Assembly: GCA_024291935.2 (NCBI GenBank)
Contig: CM044322.1
Location: 22,815,405-22,879,404 of the forward strand
DNA from: Okapia johnstoni
Taxonomy: Eukaryota; Chordata; Mammalia; Artiodactyla; Giraffidae
Reading direction: 5' to 3'
Length of the DNA: 64,000 nt
The position numbers and the translations under genes were made by a program. The notes below the pieces were generated by a model, which saw only the letters and a list, made by a program, of their open reading frames with translations, had not been told where the DNA came from and searched no databases. Numbering within the stretch: position 1 is the first letter of the stretch; each line of letters starts with the position of its first letter. Positions 62,207 to 64,000 of the stretch are shown here, one piece after another.

Positions 62207-62830
62207 AACTTGATCATGTTAATGAAATGATGAAAGTTGAGAGATGTTAAAAGGGGGGGGGGGCATGAAGAAGTAGAGACAAAATCCAGCCCACCCTAAA
62301 GAGTCTGCACGAGTAAGGAAGAAAACGGGTTGTTGAGAGCAAGAAGATGTGACTTCAAGGGAAGCTTCTGACATCAGGAGTAACTTGAGCAAGTTGCTAG
62401 ACAGAGAGAAGTAGGAGAGACAGGATGGAGGGGGAGGAATGATGTGACGAAGTCCCAGAAAAGGCAAGAAGCAACAGGATCAAGAGCACAAGTAAAGGGA
62501 TTAACCTTGAAATGTGAGCCGAGAGTCAGGAGAAGAGCAACTATTTTCCTGGGAGGTTGCAACATGCAATATCGAAGGATGAGCAACCTCTGTGAGTGGG
62601 GATTGCAGAGGAAGTTGAGATTTTGAGGAGATCCAGGTGTCAGTTAAGAAAAGAAGGTTGAGGACTTTTCTGAAATCTCTTTAGGGACATATAAGAGTGT
62701 ATGTTAACAGCAGGAAGGGAGTTAAACACACTCAGAGAATTCTCAGGTCCTTGGTAGAGGTAGAAAGCAGTCTGGCTTAAACTTAGTGGACATGGCAATA
62801 AGTCTAAGAGTCCTCCATCTAAGGAAGAAA
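62207..62830 (-). repeat. L2 LINE remnant, antisense (right part)
   Basis: Continues the L2 text cut by the BovB (AACTTGATCATGTTAATGAA, GACATCAGGAGTAACTTG, AGGAAGTTGAGATTTTGAGG). Contains an 11-G run at 62253-62263. Confidence 0.5.
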
Positions 62831-64000
62831 GATTTCAATGTGACCATGACTTCTATTAACACGTCCTATAAAACATTAACAGTATCATTACTAATGCAAG
62901 AAAACCTTCTCACGCCAGAGTAAATAAAAAATAAAGGTGTGAGCTTAGATACCAGACAAGGTGGCTCTGAACAGGAATTTATGTTTCTGCTAAGCTGGTT
63001 TCTGCTCACTCACACTCTTGTCTTTTTTCATTTACATTTCTGGGTTATTTTCCCATTATAGTCACTTATTTACTTGACAGATGATCGAAGGTCAGCTAAG
63101 GATGGAGTATGATTAGCATATAAACAAGATTTTAAAATAGCTGGAACAGAGAAGGACTTTAGAGCCTGCTAATCACTGGAGACTTGACCTCAAGTGAAAG
63201 TGCATTTGGGCAATCCTCAGCCAGCCCTAAGAATGCCCTGCCTTGCCTCTGGTGACCTAGAGTGACTCACCATTCAACTTAGCTATAAGCTGCCACTGTG
63301 TCTTTAATTTAGCTCTAGCATTCTTAAAAAAAAAAAAAAAAAAATTAGTCACAAATATACAGTACTTGAAGGAAAGGTGGAATGGTGTAAAACTGAAGAC
63401 CTTAGACTCAGACCTGGGTATGAATGGCAGTTGTCAGGCCAAGCTTTATTTCCCTTAGCAAGTTACTAGAATTCTGAGTAAGAGAAGTCACCAATGAAGG
63501 GAAGTCATCTATGGGTCGAGTTCTTTATGTACATAACCAGAATATCCCCAACTCTACAAGCTTCCTGGCTCAGCTTCCCCCATTGTAACAGTCTGAGCTC
63601 ATACCTAACCATACTAAGTTAGAGAAATCTACTTTTCTTTTCCAGAATTTCCCAGGTGGAGGCAAATGTTCTTCAGACTCCTGTTATCAGCTCATTTCTT
63701 GGCCTCTTTCACCATCAGCCTCCTGAGATGCTGTCCTCTCTCCTTTTCCAGTGTTGAGTGGACATGGCTCCTTCTCCTTAGGCCTCCACACAGCACTGAC
63801 AGAAAGCTTTTCCCAAAGATGCGTGTTCATGGAGGCAGTCACCGATCAGAAAGCAGACTGAAGTGGAACATCACACATCAGACCAGACAGCATCTCTTGT
63901 TAACCCTCCACGCACGGGATCTCAACCTCCCCTTGTGAGCCTTCTCTCATCTTCTCTTTTCTCTGCATTCCAGGGCCAGGAAACAGACATGTTCTCTTAT
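62831..64000. other. Intergenic, no gene recognised
   Basis: Unique-looking sequence with an A-run at about 63326-63344. A 90-codon open frame at 63666 has a hydrophobic start but no recognisable domain, and I do not support it as a gene. Confidence 0.4.

Noticed and set aside
63666..63938. 90-codon open frame with hydrophobic N terminus
   Set aside because: The hydrophobic start could mimic a signal peptide, but there is no domain, promoter or splice support.
20733..64000. Possible neighbouring genes KIAA0040 or TNN downstream of TNR
   Set aside because: These are the expected next genes in mammals, but no fragment of either was recognised in this window, so they must lie further on.

Overview
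The window is mammalian nuclear DNA from a ruminant. BovB (RTE) LINEs and the SINEs derived from them (Bov-tA, BOV-A2) occur throughout, together with cetartiodactyl CHR SINEs and a 3' end of the bovine L1-BT type. Cattle or a close relative is most likely, but the exact species cannot be read from this sequence alone.

The one protein-coding gene I can support is the 3' end of TNR (tenascin-R), on the + strand in the first 12.2 kb. Four exons (1057-1153, 6444-6605, 10952-11115 and 12069-12188) join in phase to give 180 codons plus a stop. They encode the C-terminal part of the fibrinogen-like globe of this brain extracellular-matrix glycoprotein. The rest of the gene lies upstream of base 1. 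A strong poly(A) signal at 20711, followed by a GU-rich stretch, suggests a very long 3' UTR of about 8.5 kb, which has itself been invaded by SINEs.

From about 20.75 kb to the end I see no functional gene, only intergenic DNA. About 21-32 kb is relatively poor in recognisable repeats apart from scattered SINEs, with a low-repeat island at about 24.2-28.1 kb. About 31.5-43.2 kb is a block of old antisense L1M into which a hAT-transposase-derived pseudogene, SINEs, a solo LTR and two BovB copies have been inserted or lie adjacent. About 45-49.3 kb holds more BovB. About 49.3-57 kb contains L2, L1 and BovB remnants. About 59-62.8 kb is a nested stack: an ancient L2, interrupted by a BovB, interrupted in turn by two L1 3'-end fragments.

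The long open frames outside TNR belong to decayed BovB reverse transcriptases, or they are SINE or microsatellite artefacts. I found no CRISPR array, operon, intact RNA gene or undescribed gene system. The findings below are about transposon structure, 3'-end processing and unexplained non-coding sequence.
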